Shown: positions 1-6,190, numbered from the stretch's first letter. The stretch is DNA of 9,131 bases from Piscirickettsiaceae bacterium (GCA_002401365.1 NVSW01000021.1:5252-14382), one strand, 5' to 3'. Notes: generated from the sequence alone by a model not told the origin. Made by a program: numbers and translations.

Positions 1-296
1 TTACCGAAGAAACCACCTGAGTTAGAACAAGCAACCGCACCTGTTAATGGGCTTTTTGTTACCACTGAATAACGACCCGCTGTAGATGCCATTGTGCCTG
101 TTAACGGTCCAGTGATCATATACATTGTGTTTTCAGGCGAAAGAGCATCCGTAGTTGGTGGAACTTCCTCTGTTAGATATTTTGTAGCCAACCCACGTTG
201 GCCCAGGAATTGCTCAACCCATTCCATATTTAGTGGTTCTGGCGTACAGGTGCCCTTTGTTAAATTAATCCTTAGTACTTTTTTTGTCCAAGACAT
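1..296 (-). CDS. Tungsten-type aldehyde:ferredoxin oxidoreductase, N-terminal part (3' end beyond window)
   Basis: Only the first 98 codons are present; the gene runs off the left edge. The translation begins MSWTKKVLRINLTKGT and contains LGQRGLATKYL (31-41), LSPEN (52-56), TGPLTGT (62-68), AGRYSVVTKSPLTG (73-86) and SNSGGFFG (91-98). This is the N-terminal domain of the aldehyde ferredoxin oxidoreductase family. Arg75 and Asn92 match the pterin-contacting Arg and Asn of archaeal AOR as I recall them. The family oxidises aldehydes to acids, or reduces acids, in the cytoplasm using a W- or Mo-bis-pyranopterin and a [4Fe-4S] cluster; the cluster cysteines lie outside the window. The ATG at 296 has GGAG (303-306) six bases upstream. 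It is third in a minus-strand run after moaA and the polyferredoxin, 41 nt behind the latter. The AorB type (as in Aromatoleum) or the E. coli YdhV type are the likely subgroups; metal and substrate cannot be told. Confidence 0.9.
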   Translation of the reverse strand, partial: MSWTKKVLRINLTKGTCTPEPLNMEWVEQFLGQRGLATKYLTEEVPPTTDALSPENTMYMITGPLTGTMASTAGRYSVVTKSPLTGAVACSNSGGFFG

Positions 297-337
297 AACC
301 TACTCCAATTATTATTTTATTTTATTGACAAAAATCT

Positions 338-805
338 TTAGCTGGCCGGCATTGCTTTCGCAGCGTAGTCTTTCATTTTGTCGTAACCTGTCCAGTTTGC
401 ATCTTGGTACGTAATAGCATCTGTTGGACATGCTTTTGCACATTCTGGATCGCCGCCACAAAGATCACATTTGATCACTTTGCCGCTGTCTGCGTTATAG
501 TTAACGGTGCCAAATGGGCAAGCAATTGTGCAAACTTTACAACCTACGCATAAGTCATTAACAATTTCTTTAGCGCCTGTTTCTTTGTTTAATACGATAG
601 CCTCTACAGGGCAAGCATGCATACACCACGCTTCATCACATTGAGTACATGTGTAAGGTACAAAAATACCTTCTTCATGAAATGGGAAAATTTTAATTCT
701 TGACTTAGTTGGGTTAAAAACACCTTCACCTTCATAAGAACAAGCCATTTCACACTGCAAACAACCTGTACATTTATTTGCATCAATAACTAATGACATC
801 TGCAT
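338..805 (-). CDS. Four-cluster [4Fe-4S] polyferredoxin, probable electron-transfer subunit of the AOR
   Basis: This 155-residue cytoplasmic iron-sulfur protein has exactly 16 cysteines in four groups: C12/15/18/22, C53/56/61/65, C86/89/92/96 and C113/116/122/126. That predicts four [4Fe-4S] clusters, as in the HycB/DmsB/YdhY family and the AorA subunit of bacterial tungsten AORs (about 16 kDa). There is no Tat or Sec signal and no membrane anchor, so it should act in the cytoplasm. Its place directly upstream of the AOR gene and downstream of moaA points to service as electron carrier or wiring subunit for the AOR. The start at 805 is chosen over the in-frame ATG at 799 because a perfect AGGAGG (complement of 811-816) sits five bases upstream. 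The C-terminal tail (about 128-155) has no cysteines. The family is certain; the partner assignment is from context. Confidence 0.9.
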   Translation of the reverse strand: MQMSLVIDANKCTGCLQCEMACSYEGEGVFNPTKSRIKIFPFHEEGIFVPYTCTQCDEAWCMHACPVEAIVLNKETGAKEIVNDLCVGCKVCTIACPFGTVNYNADSGKVIKCDLCGGDPECAKACPTDAITYQDANWTGYDKMKDYAAKAMPAS

Positions 806-856
806 AACACCCTCCTCTGGGTTCTATTTTATTTTTAAAACGTTAACAAAAAAAAC

Positions 857-1873
857 TTAGCCACCCGTTACGCTCATATGACGAAAGATAACAGGTTGTT
901 CAGTAATATCAAAATTGTGCCCTTTGGGCTTTATATCCATAGACTCAATAAGAGCCTGTTTTACTTTATTTAAATCAGTAGGATTTGCACGTAATATGCT
1001 TTTCAAATCCATTGAGTGCTCTTGCCCTAAACACAGCAACAACAAACCCGATGCCGTCACTCGCACCCGATTACAGGTATCGCAAAAATTATGACTGTGT
1101 GGCGAAATAAAGCCCACTAAATTATCGTAGCCATTCACACTGTAATAACGCGCTGGCCCGCCCGTATTCTTGGTACTTGGCAACAATTCAAACTGCGTTT
1201 CTATGTCACGCTTAATCTCATCGCTTGAATAGTAAGCCTCTTCGCGCGAATGATCATCAATCGCGCCTAATGGCATTTCTTCAATAAAGCTAATATCCAA
1301 ACCTTCGTTCATAGCGTATTGAACAAGTTCATTTACTTCATCATGGTTTCTATTTTTAAGAATAACGGCATTTAATTTAATTTTTTCAAAGCCCGCTTTC
1401 TTTGCTGCTTGAATGCCCGCCAACACGACAGAAAGGTCACCCACGCGCGTTACTTTTTTAAATTTATCAGCATCTAAACTGTCTAAACTTATATTAATTC
1501 GTTTTACGCCCGCGTCTTTCAACGGCTGCGCTAACTTAACTAGCTGCGATCCATTCGTGGTAATAACGAGTTCTTCTAAGCCTTCTAACTTAGCCACATT
1601 AGCCAACATACCAACAACATCTTTTCTTACTAAAGGCTCACCGCCTGTAATACGAATTTTTGTCACGCCCATTTCAACAAACGCCTGAGACAAACGCTCA
1701 ATTTCTTCCAATGTTAAAATCTGCTCGCGTGGTAAAAACTCCATATCTTCACTCATACAATAAACGCAGCGAAAATCGCAACGATCGGTGACAGAAATTC
1801 TCACATACGTTACTTGCCGACCGAACTTATCGATCAGTTTATTAGCATTTATAGTTGGTGAAACGGCATTCAT
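857..1873 (-). CDS. moaA: GTP 3',8-cyclase MoaA (molybdenum/tungsten cofactor biosynthesis)
   Basis: Radical SAM enzyme that rearranges GTP to 3',8-cyclo-7,8-dihydro-GTP, the first step of pyranopterin synthesis. Residues 28-39 (SVTDRCDFRCVYC) carry the SAM-cluster CX3CX2C motif (C32, C36, C39). ITGGEP (75-80) is the SAM-binding GGEP segment. The second, substrate-binding [4Fe-4S] cluster is held by C264, C267 and C281, with NRVR just after C267. The protein ends in the Gly-Gly tail (MSVTGG) required in this family. At 338 residues it is full length. The only start that fits is ATG 1873; an in-frame stop lies 18 nt upstream. The nearest Shine-Dalgarno (AGGAG, complement of 1889-1893) is 15 nt away, which is unusually long. 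It is first in the run moaA-polyferredoxin-AOR, 51 nt before the ferredoxin. This suggests a pathway-dedicated or extra copy; whether other moa genes lie elsewhere cannot be seen. Confidence 0.97.
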   Translation of the reverse strand: MNAVSPTINANKLIDKFGRQVTYVRISVTDRCDFRCVYCMSEDMEFLPREQILTLEEIERLSQAFVEMGVTKIRITGGEPLVRKDVVGMLANVAKLEGLEELVITTNGSQLVKLAQPLKDAGVKRINISLDSLDADKFKKVTRVGDLSVVLAGIQAAKKAGFEKIKLNAVILKNRNHDEVNELVQYAMNEGLDISFIEEMPLGAIDDHSREEAYYSSDEIKRDIETQFELLPSTKNTGGPARYYSVNGYDNLVGFISPHSHNFCDTCNRVRVTASGLLLLCLGQEHSMDLKSILRANPTDLNKVKQALIESMDIKPKGHNFDITEQPVIFRHMSVTGG

Positions 1874-2161
1874 AAAAAGTATAGAGCTCTCCTAGTATTA
1901 TGTTTTCTTATTATTCATTAGCTTGACGAGTTATTAAGAACTGTTCTTAAATGAAAACAATTCCTATCATTATTAATAACTTACGAACTTTCTTTACTTA
2001 GACTCATACCTTAACCCAATTTAAATTTACGGGTCAATATTTACTTAACAAAAATCTATAATTTTGATTACTGCTAGCCAATATTCGAACTGAATTTTAT
2101 GTAGACCACTAGCAAACCCTATTAATCTGAACACTAAATTGATGTTCATTAGGTCTATCAG
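1874..2161. other. Divergent intergenic region between moaA and the ABC importer
   Basis: This is 288 bp of AT-rich sequence with no convincing gene. It must hold the promoters of both divergent runs. It contains the 17-bp palindrome at 1934-1950, a perfect TATAAT on the plus strand at 2057-2062 without a good -35 partner, and a weak Fur-like match at 1956-1974. On the minus strand, a TTGACC occurs at the complement of 2032-2037 but no acceptable -10 follows it at the right distance. I see no riboswitch fold I could name; in particular I could not recognise a Moco/Tuco RNA motif by eye. Confidence 0.6.
1934..1950. promoter_or_regulatory. Perfect 17-bp palindrome, candidate operator
   Basis: TTAAGAAC-T-GTTCTTAA is an exact 8+1+8 inverted repeat. 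It lies about 60-75 nt upstream of the moaA start, inside the divergent promoter region. Its size fits a dimeric repressor or activator site. No T-run follows, so it is not a terminator. I do not recognise the regulator, and the site does not match ModE or FNR consensus sequences. Function is inferred from symmetry and position only. Confidence 0.45.
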
Positions 2162-3208
2162 ATGTGTAAAATACATTTCATGACACAGTTTAATGCATTA
2201 ACTAAATATATTTATCACGTAATCCCATGTGCAAAACTTACGTTGATGATGGCTGCTTTTATTTTTTGCCTATTTTTATCCGCTTGCTCTGATGCTGAAA
2301 ATAAAACCGCGATAAAAATCTCCGTACTTAAGTACGGTACTGTCAACTGGACACTAGAAACCATTAAAAATAATGAACTCGATAAAAAGCATGGTTTTGA
2401 GTTAATTATTCAACCCCTCGCTAGTACACAGGCAAGCAAAATTGCTTTGCAAGCAAATGCAGCTGATATTATTGTTTCTGATTGGACCTGGGTTGCTCGC
2501 CAGCGTGGCTTCTCAGCAGATTATCTATTTGCACCCTATTCAAGTTCCGCAGGTGCATTAATGGTTGCCGAACAATCTCCAATTAAATCCATTAGTGATC
2601 TTATTGGTAAAAAACTTGGCATAGCCGGTGGCGCGCTCGATAAAAACTGGCTATTGCTTCGCGCTCTTGCATTAGAAGATGGCATTGATTTAGATAAAGG
2701 CGTTGAAAAGGTATTTGGCGCACCTCCCTTACTAAATAACCTTATTCAGCAAGGCGAGATAGATGCACTGATTAATTTTTGGCACTATAGCGCCCGACTT
2801 AAGGCCAAGGGTTACCGGCAGCTTCTGACCACACACGACTCAATCCACCAACTCGGCATCAACAGAACCATACCAATATTGGGGTATGTATTCAGGCAGG
2901 AATGGGCAAACACACACTCGACCACACTAAATAGTTTTTTGCAGGCAAGTCAACAAGCCAGCAACCTTTTATGCACCTCAGAGCAACACTGGAAAGCTAT
3001 ACTACCACTCACCAGAACAAACGATCTCAACACGCAAAAATTACTCCGTAATAGCTACTGTAAAGGACGCGTTAAAAATTTCACCGACGAAGACGTGCGT
3101 GCCATCCAGGATATTTATGCTATTTTAGCCTCCACAGGCGGTGCTAAACTTGTTGGCTCTGTTAAACAACTTGATCGCCGATTATTTTGGAATAATAGCC
3201 CTCATTAA
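2162..3208 (+). CDS. ABC importer substrate-binding lipoprotein, SsuA/TauA/NMT1-like
   Basis: A 348-residue protein with a lipoprotein signal: hydrophobic segment 27-40 followed by LSAC with Cys42, so it should be anchored by lipid on the periplasmic side. The mature part reads as a two-lobe NitT/TauT/SsuA-type binding protein: IKISVLKYGTVNWTLE (about 51-66), an ASKIALQANAADIIVSDW segment, SISDLIGKKLGIAGG and a GEIDALINFWH segment. It would capture a small solute for the permease and ATPase encoded next. The ligand cannot be told; the family includes binders of sulfonates, taurine, nitrate and thiamine precursors. ATG 2162 has a weak AGG (2151-2153) eight bases upstream. The in-frame ATG at 2180 is possible but lacks a Shine-Dalgarno, and the Met pair at 29-30 would remove the basic N-region. 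First gene of a three-gene run. Confidence 0.85.
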   Translation: MCKIHFMTQFNALTKYIYHVIPCAKLTLMMAAFIFCLFLSACSDAENKTAIKISVLKYGTVNWTLETIKNNELDKKHGFELIIQPLASTQASKIALQANAADIIVSDWTWVARQRGFSADYLFAPYSSSAGALMVAEQSPIKSISDLIGKKLGIAGGALDKNWLLLRALALEDGIDLDKGVEKVFGAPPLLNNLIQQGEIDALINFWHYSARLKAKGYRQLLTTHDSIHQLGINRTIPILGYVFRQEWANTHSTTLNSFLQASQQASNLLCTSEQHWKAILPLTRTNDLNTQKLLRNSYCKGRVKNFTDEDVRAIQDIYAILASTGGAKLVGSVKQLDRRLFWNNSPH

Positions 3209-3228
3209 AAAATCTTTTGTATTCTTAA

Positions 3229-3972
3229 ATGCCACGTTCCTCTTTCTTAAATTCAACACTTTCGCTGGGCTTGTTACTACTCATCTGGCAGCTTGTTGCT
3301 ATGTTTGTTTCTTCGCCCGTGCTGCCTACACCGTTTCAAGTTTTAAGCACACTGACCGACGCCATTAAAAGCGGCGAGTTACCACACCACCTAGGCATTA
3401 CTCTCTATAGGCTTGTTATTAGTTTTGTTCTTGCCATGCTACTTGGCATCGCTATTGGCCTGGTTCTTGGGCGGCATAAAAAAACCAATGCTTTTTTCGA
3501 CAGCTGGCTGATTATCCTGCTTAATGTGCCAGCACTGGTCACCATTATTTTATGCTATATATGGTTTGGCCTGATTGAAACTGCCGCTATTTTCGCTGTT
3601 GTTATCAACAAATTACCTAATGTTATCGTTACCATTCGTGAAGGCGCTAGAAACTTAGATGAAGAACTGATCGAAATGGCCACAGCTTACCGGTTTGGGC
3701 GGCTCAATACATTAAGGCACGTTATCATGCCACAACTGTATCCCTATATTATGGCGTCAGCAAGAACAGGCCTTGCTCTAATATGGAAAATTGTATTGGT
3801 TGTTGAGTTGCTAGGTAGAAGCGACGGCATGGGGTATCAAATACACCTATTTTTCCAACTATTTGATATTACAAGCATTTTAGCTTACACCGTGTCATTT
3901 ATTGTTGTTATTCAAATAATTGAATCCACTATTCTTAAGCCGTTAGACACAAAGTCTCAACGCTGGAAGTAG
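3229..3972 (+). CDS. ABC importer permease, SsuC/TauC-like
   Basis: A 247-residue inner-membrane protein of the BPD_transp_1 family. Hydrophobic segments are visible at about 12-28, 62-81, 93-112, 113-127, 176-196 and 216-234, giving around six membrane spans. The cytoplasmic EAA-type loop that docks on the ATPase is at 149-171: EMATAYRFGRLNTLRHVIMP, with the conserved Gly and Pro present. It would form a homodimeric channel for the ligand of the neighbouring binding protein. It starts 20 nt after the binding-protein stop. No clear Shine-Dalgarno precedes ATG 3229, so it may depend on translational coupling. It ends five bases before the ATPase start, and all three genes are almost certainly one operon. 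Confidence 0.88.
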   Translation: MPRSSFLNSTLSLGLLLLIWQLVAMFVSSPVLPTPFQVLSTLTDAIKSGELPHHLGITLYRLVISFVLAMLLGIAIGLVLGRHKKTNAFFDSWLIILLNVPALVTIILCYIWFGLIETAAIFAVVINKLPNVIVTIREGARNLDEELIEMATAYRFGRLNTLRHVIMPQLYPYIMASARTGLALIWKIVLVVELLGRSDGMGYQIHLFFQLFDITSILAYTVSFIVVIQIIESTILKPLDTKSQRWK

Positions 3973-3977
3973 GCAAT

Positions 3978-4718
3978 ATGAATAAACTAACCGTTAATAT
4001 TCAAAATAAAAGCTTCCCTAAAATTAATGATAAAGCAACCTTTACCACCATTAAAAATTTATACTTCGACCTATCAAATAACGAGTTTGTTTGCATTGTT
4101 GGCCCATCCGGTTGCGGCAAAACAACCATGCTTAACATTATTGCTGGGCTGGACACCGATTTTACCGGCTCTATTGATGCTAGCAATACTAATGGTACGA
4201 TAAAAAGCAGTTATGTTTTCCAAACACCTCGATTATTACCTTGGCGCACCGTACTCGAGAATATTCAATTAGCGAACGGCGGTGAATCACCATCGTTAAC
4301 AAAAATCGAGAGTTTGTTAGATAGCCTGGGGTTAGAAAAAAACTTAAACAGTTATCCGCATCACCTTTCCTTAGGCATGCAGCGACGCGTTGCGCTAGCG
4401 CGTGCATTTTCTGTGCAAAGTGATATTTTACTAATGGATGAACCGTTTGTGTCACTGGACCAACCGACCGCCCGTAAGGCACGCAGCCTACTATTAGATT
4501 TATGGCATGAACAATCACGAAGTGTCGTTTTCGTCACTCACGATTTAAACGAAGCAATTGAACTGGCTGATAGGGTGTTATTTTTATCTGAGTCCCCAAG
4601 TAGCATCATTGCTGACGTAACCGTTGATATCCCAAGATCAAAAAGAAACACTAACAACATTGCTCTCTTCAAAGAAAAGCTAAAAACCGAACGACCAGCT
4701 ATTCAGCACCTCATTTAA
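3978..4718 (+). CDS. ABC importer ATPase, SsuB/TauB-like
   Basis: A 246-residue cytoplasmic ATPase that powers the SsuC-like permease. Motifs in order: Walker A GPSGCGKTT (42-50), Q-loop Gln82 in the FQTPRLLPWRTVLENI segment typical of SsuB/TauB/NrtD, signature LSLGM (130-134), Walker B ILLMDEP (150-156) with catalytic Glu155, D-loop SLD (159-161) and H-loop His188 in VTHDLNEA. The signature has Leu in place of the usual first Gly of LSGGQ/M. The ATG is five bases after the permease stop, with GGAAG/GTAGG just upstream overlapping that stop codon. Length is normal. The reading frame stays open for another 78 codons after the stop, into the repeat-like element downstream. Confidence 0.93.
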   Translation: MNKLTVNIQNKSFPKINDKATFTTIKNLYFDLSNNEFVCIVGPSGCGKTTMLNIIAGLDTDFTGSIDASNTNGTIKSSYVFQTPRLLPWRTVLENIQLANGGESPSLTKIESLLDSLGLEKNLNSYPHHLSLGMQRRVALARAFSVQSDILLMDEPFVSLDQPTARKARSLLLDLWHEQSRSVVFVTHDLNEAIELADRVLFLSESPSSIIADVTVDIPRSKRNTNNIALFKEKLKTERPAIQHLI

Positions 4719-4725
4719 TGTAACG

Positions 4726-4950
4726 AGAGCTTTGCAGGAGGGCCCGTTTTCGTAAGAGCACCAACAGTAAACGTATTAGGCGAGGTGAAAAGAGGTGAGA
4801 AAGCGCACGACTCCATGGATGGAGGAGGTAGAGCGACGCAGGAGCCAAAGCCGAGTTTACAGGGTGTAAATGGGCATTTTGAGCCTATTTTTCTAGTGCC
4901 CCGTGTGGGTAAACGCCGCTATCGCGGAAAATGGACTCGTGCAAAGATCT
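4726..4950. repeat. Candidate repeat / MITE-like element with imperfect 15-bp inverted termini
   Basis: The left end AGAGCTTTGCAGGAG (4726-4740) and the complement of the right end (4936-4950, AGATCTTTGCACGAG) match at 13 of 15 positions. Inside are CTCCAT-GG-ATGGAG (4811-4824), TTTACA-GGG-TGTAAA (4856-4870) and CCGC-TATC-GCGG. The middle part, around GACTCCATGGATGGAGG and GAGCGACGCAGGAGC, resembles from memory a class of dispersed intergenic repeats of marine gammaproteobacteria; I cannot verify this. No transposase is encoded. It starts eight bases after the ATPase stop, and no clear target-site duplication is visible. It could also be a structured RNA or 3' UTR. Confidence 0.5.
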
Positions 4951-4970
4951 TTTAACAATGAACACAGATA

Positions 4971-5004
4971 AAAAAACACCACCTTTTAAGGTGGTGTTTT
5001 TTTT
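4971..5004. terminator. Bidirectional Rho-independent terminator
   Basis: Stem CACCACC (4977-4983) and GGTGGTG (4990-4996) with loop TTTTAA, flanked by six A on the left and eight T on the right. The A/T tracts allow termination in both directions, serving the plus-strand ABC operon and the minus-strand phasin gene, which converge here. Confidence 0.93.
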
Positions 5005-5052
5005 AGTACTAATGTCGTTTACACCCTAAGGCATAAATCACACTGAACAGAA

Positions 5053-5415
5053 TTAAGCTGCTTTTTTAGCTGCTTTTTTTACTGTTGCTTTTACTTCTTT
5101 AGTAACAACTGCGTTGCTTTCTTGAACAAGTTTGATAACGTCTTCGTTGTAAGATTTAGCATCTTCAATTAACACTTTGCTGTCAGCTTGTACTTTCTCT
5201 AGGCCGCTTTTAGCTAATTCAACTTGCTCTTTAACGAAAGCATTTAAGCCAGCAACGTCTTTAATTGCAGTAGCAGCTTTAATACGCGCTTCAGTTAAAG
5301 AAGCATATTCTTTAGCAGCAGCTTGTTGTGAAGCAACAGCTTTTTCGATTTGTGCTTTGTTTAATTCAGCTAATTTTTTAGCAGGAGCCAATAATAATTC
5401 TAGATTGTTTAACAT
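5053..5415 (-). CDS. Phasin family protein (PHA granule-associated)
   Basis: A 120-residue, almost wholly helical and Ala/Lys/Glu-rich protein. It starts MLNNLELLLAPAKKLAELNK, has a long amphipathic helical body (about 15-110) and ends in a lysine/alanine tail (VKKAAKKAA). This is the pattern of short gammaproteobacterial phasins, which coat polyhydroxyalkanoate granules and control their number and size. There is one strongly hydrophobic stretch near the N-terminus and no signal peptide. ATG 5415 has AAGGA (complement of 5422-5426) six bases upstream. The gene is monocistronic: own promoter at 5470-5497 and terminator at 4971-5004. The Ala/Lys tail also resembles histone H1-like proteins, but the start and body favour phasin. 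Confidence 0.85.
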   Translation of the reverse strand: MLNNLELLLAPAKKLAELNKAQIEKAVASQQAAAKEYASLTEARIKAATAIKDVAGLNAFVKEQVELAKSGLEKVQADSKVLIEDAKSYNEDVIKLVQESNAVVTKEVKATVKKAAKKAA

Positions 5416-5460
5416 GTCATATCCTTTTAGGTTTAAGTTTAATTAACAAATATTGTTTTG

Positions 5461-5470
5461 TTGCAGCGCA
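5461..5470. promoter_or_regulatory. Candidate operator copy 1 (TTGCAGCGCA)
   Basis: TTGCAGCGCA contains TGC-N3-GCA and lies at the predicted start of transcription of the phasin gene, touching the -10 box. A 9/10 copy is at 5487-5496. TGC-rich symmetric sites are described for the PHA regulator PhaR, which makes a PhaR operator plausible. The assignment is inference. Confidence 0.45.
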
Positions 5471-5497
5471 TTATACATGCTTTTTATTGCGGCGCAA
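5470..5497 (-). promoter_or_regulatory. Probable promoter of the phasin gene
   Basis: On the minus strand a perfect TATAAT (complement of 5470-5475) is preceded, after 16 bp, by TTGCGC (complement of 5492-5497), which keeps the TTG of the -35 consensus. Transcription would start near 5463, leaving an untranslated leader of about 48 nt before ATG 5415. Confidence 0.65.
5487..5496. promoter_or_regulatory. Candidate operator copy 2 (TTGCGGCGCA)
   Basis: Second copy of the site, 26 bp from the first and in the same orientation, overlapping the predicted -35 of the phasin promoter. With one more base it becomes a perfect inverted repeat, TTGCG-G-CGCAA (5487-5497). Binding here and at copy 1 would block the promoter on both sides. 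Confidence 0.45.
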
Positions 5498-5543
5498 CAC
5501 TTTTTTTAAAACCCATTTACTGGTTGATTGTATTGTTCTCTTC

Positions 5544-5572
5544 TTGCCAAGCGATCAAGCCAAACGTACCCT
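5544..5572 (+). promoter_or_regulatory. Possible promoter of the nitroreductase operon
   Basis: TTGCCA (5544-5549, five of six to the -35 consensus), a 17-bp spacer, then TACCCT (5567-5572, three of six to the -10). It lies about 30 nt before the nitroreductase ATG. The -10 is poor, so the call is weak. Confidence 0.3.
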
Positions 5573-5602
5573 ATTCTGCACACAACATTATCGAGAGAAC
5601 AC

Positions 5603-6190
5603 ATGAGCGAATCCGTTAACCATGAAAACCGCAACCCACTACCCAAAGTAAATGCACTATTCCATCAGCGATGGTCACCACGTGCGTTTAAAAACACATC
5701 GCTCTCTCAAGACGTTATTAATAGCATTTTTGATGCCGCTCGATGGGCACCTTCGTGCTTTAACGAACAACCTTGGCTATTTGTCACCTCATCTGGGGAA
5801 CATGATTTCAACACATTCTTAAATTTATTAAATGAATCAAACCAAGTGTGGGCTAAGAATGCTGGCTTGGTTGGTTTTATTTTTGCAAAAAAAACTTTCT
5901 CTCATAACAGCGCCGATAACAATAAAGCCAAGTTTGATTGCGGTGCCGCTTGGATGAGCTTGACACTACAAGCTAATATGCATGGGCTACACACGCATGG
6001 CATTGGCGGCATTGACTACGCTAATGTGTATCAAGTGCTAAACATAGCGAGTGATGAATACGATATTATTTGTGGTTTTGTATTAGGCGAGGCCGACCAG
6101 CCGGAGTCTTTAGCAGAACCATTAAGGGAAAAAGAACAGCCATCCGCACGAAAACCGCTGGGTGATATTTGGCAATCGGGGATTCGCTAA
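5603..6190 (+). CDS. Nitroreductase-family FMN oxidoreductase
   Basis: With the ATG at 5603 the protein has 195 residues, normal for the compact nitroreductase family. These are dimeric cytoplasmic flavoenzymes that reduce nitro groups, quinones or enals with NAD(P)H. HQRWSPRAF (21-29) supplies the R-S-R set that binds the FMN phosphate. AARWAPSCFNEQPWLFV (45-61) is the conserved flavin-contacting segment. GIGGID (133-138) and the late SARKPLGDIW (181-190) also fit the family. The true substrate is unknown. The frame is open from a TTG at 5528, but the added residues do not look like family sequence and 5603 has GAGAG five bases upstream. It is first in a run with the MFS transporter and the IsdG-like protein and divergent from the phasin gene. 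Confidence 0.88.
   Translation: MSESVNHENRNPLPKVNALFHQRWSPRAFKNTSLSQDVINSIFDAARWAPSCFNEQPWLFVTSSGEHDFNTFLNLLNESNQVWAKNAGLVGFIFAKKTFSHNSADNNKAKFDCGAAWMSLTLQANMHGLHTHGIGGIDYANVYQVLNIASDEYDIICGFVLGEADQPESLAEPLREKEQPSARKPLGDIWQSGIR

Larger units (their letters stand above)
4719..5052. other. Gene-free interval with repeat-like element and bidirectional terminator
   Basis: These 334 bp lie between the convergent ATPase and phasin genes. About 4726-4950 is a compositionally distinct, more GC-rich stretch with inverted ends and internal palindromes (listed separately). 4971-5004 is a terminator. The remainder, 5005-5052, shows nothing but a TTTACACCCT copy at 5018-5027. No standard gene was accepted here. 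Confidence 0.7.

Noticed and set aside
94..414. Plus-strand open frame of 106 codons over the AOR start and ferredoxin end
   Set aside because: It is antisense to two strongly supported genes, has a non-protein-like composition and no Shine-Dalgarno.
1956..1974. Fur-box-like sequence AACAATTCCTATCATTATT (13 of 19 to the consensus)
   Set aside because: The matches sit mainly in one half and the region is AT-rich, so a chance match is likely. Neither flanking operon is a clear iron-uptake system.
4189..4518. Minus-strand open frame of 109 codons inside the ATPase gene
   Set aside because: It is antisense to the Walker B and signature region of a complete ABC ATPase and has no recognisable features.
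5528..5602. N-terminal extension of the nitroreductase from TTG 5528
   Set aside because: The 25 added residues do not resemble family sequence. ATG 5603 gives the normal length.
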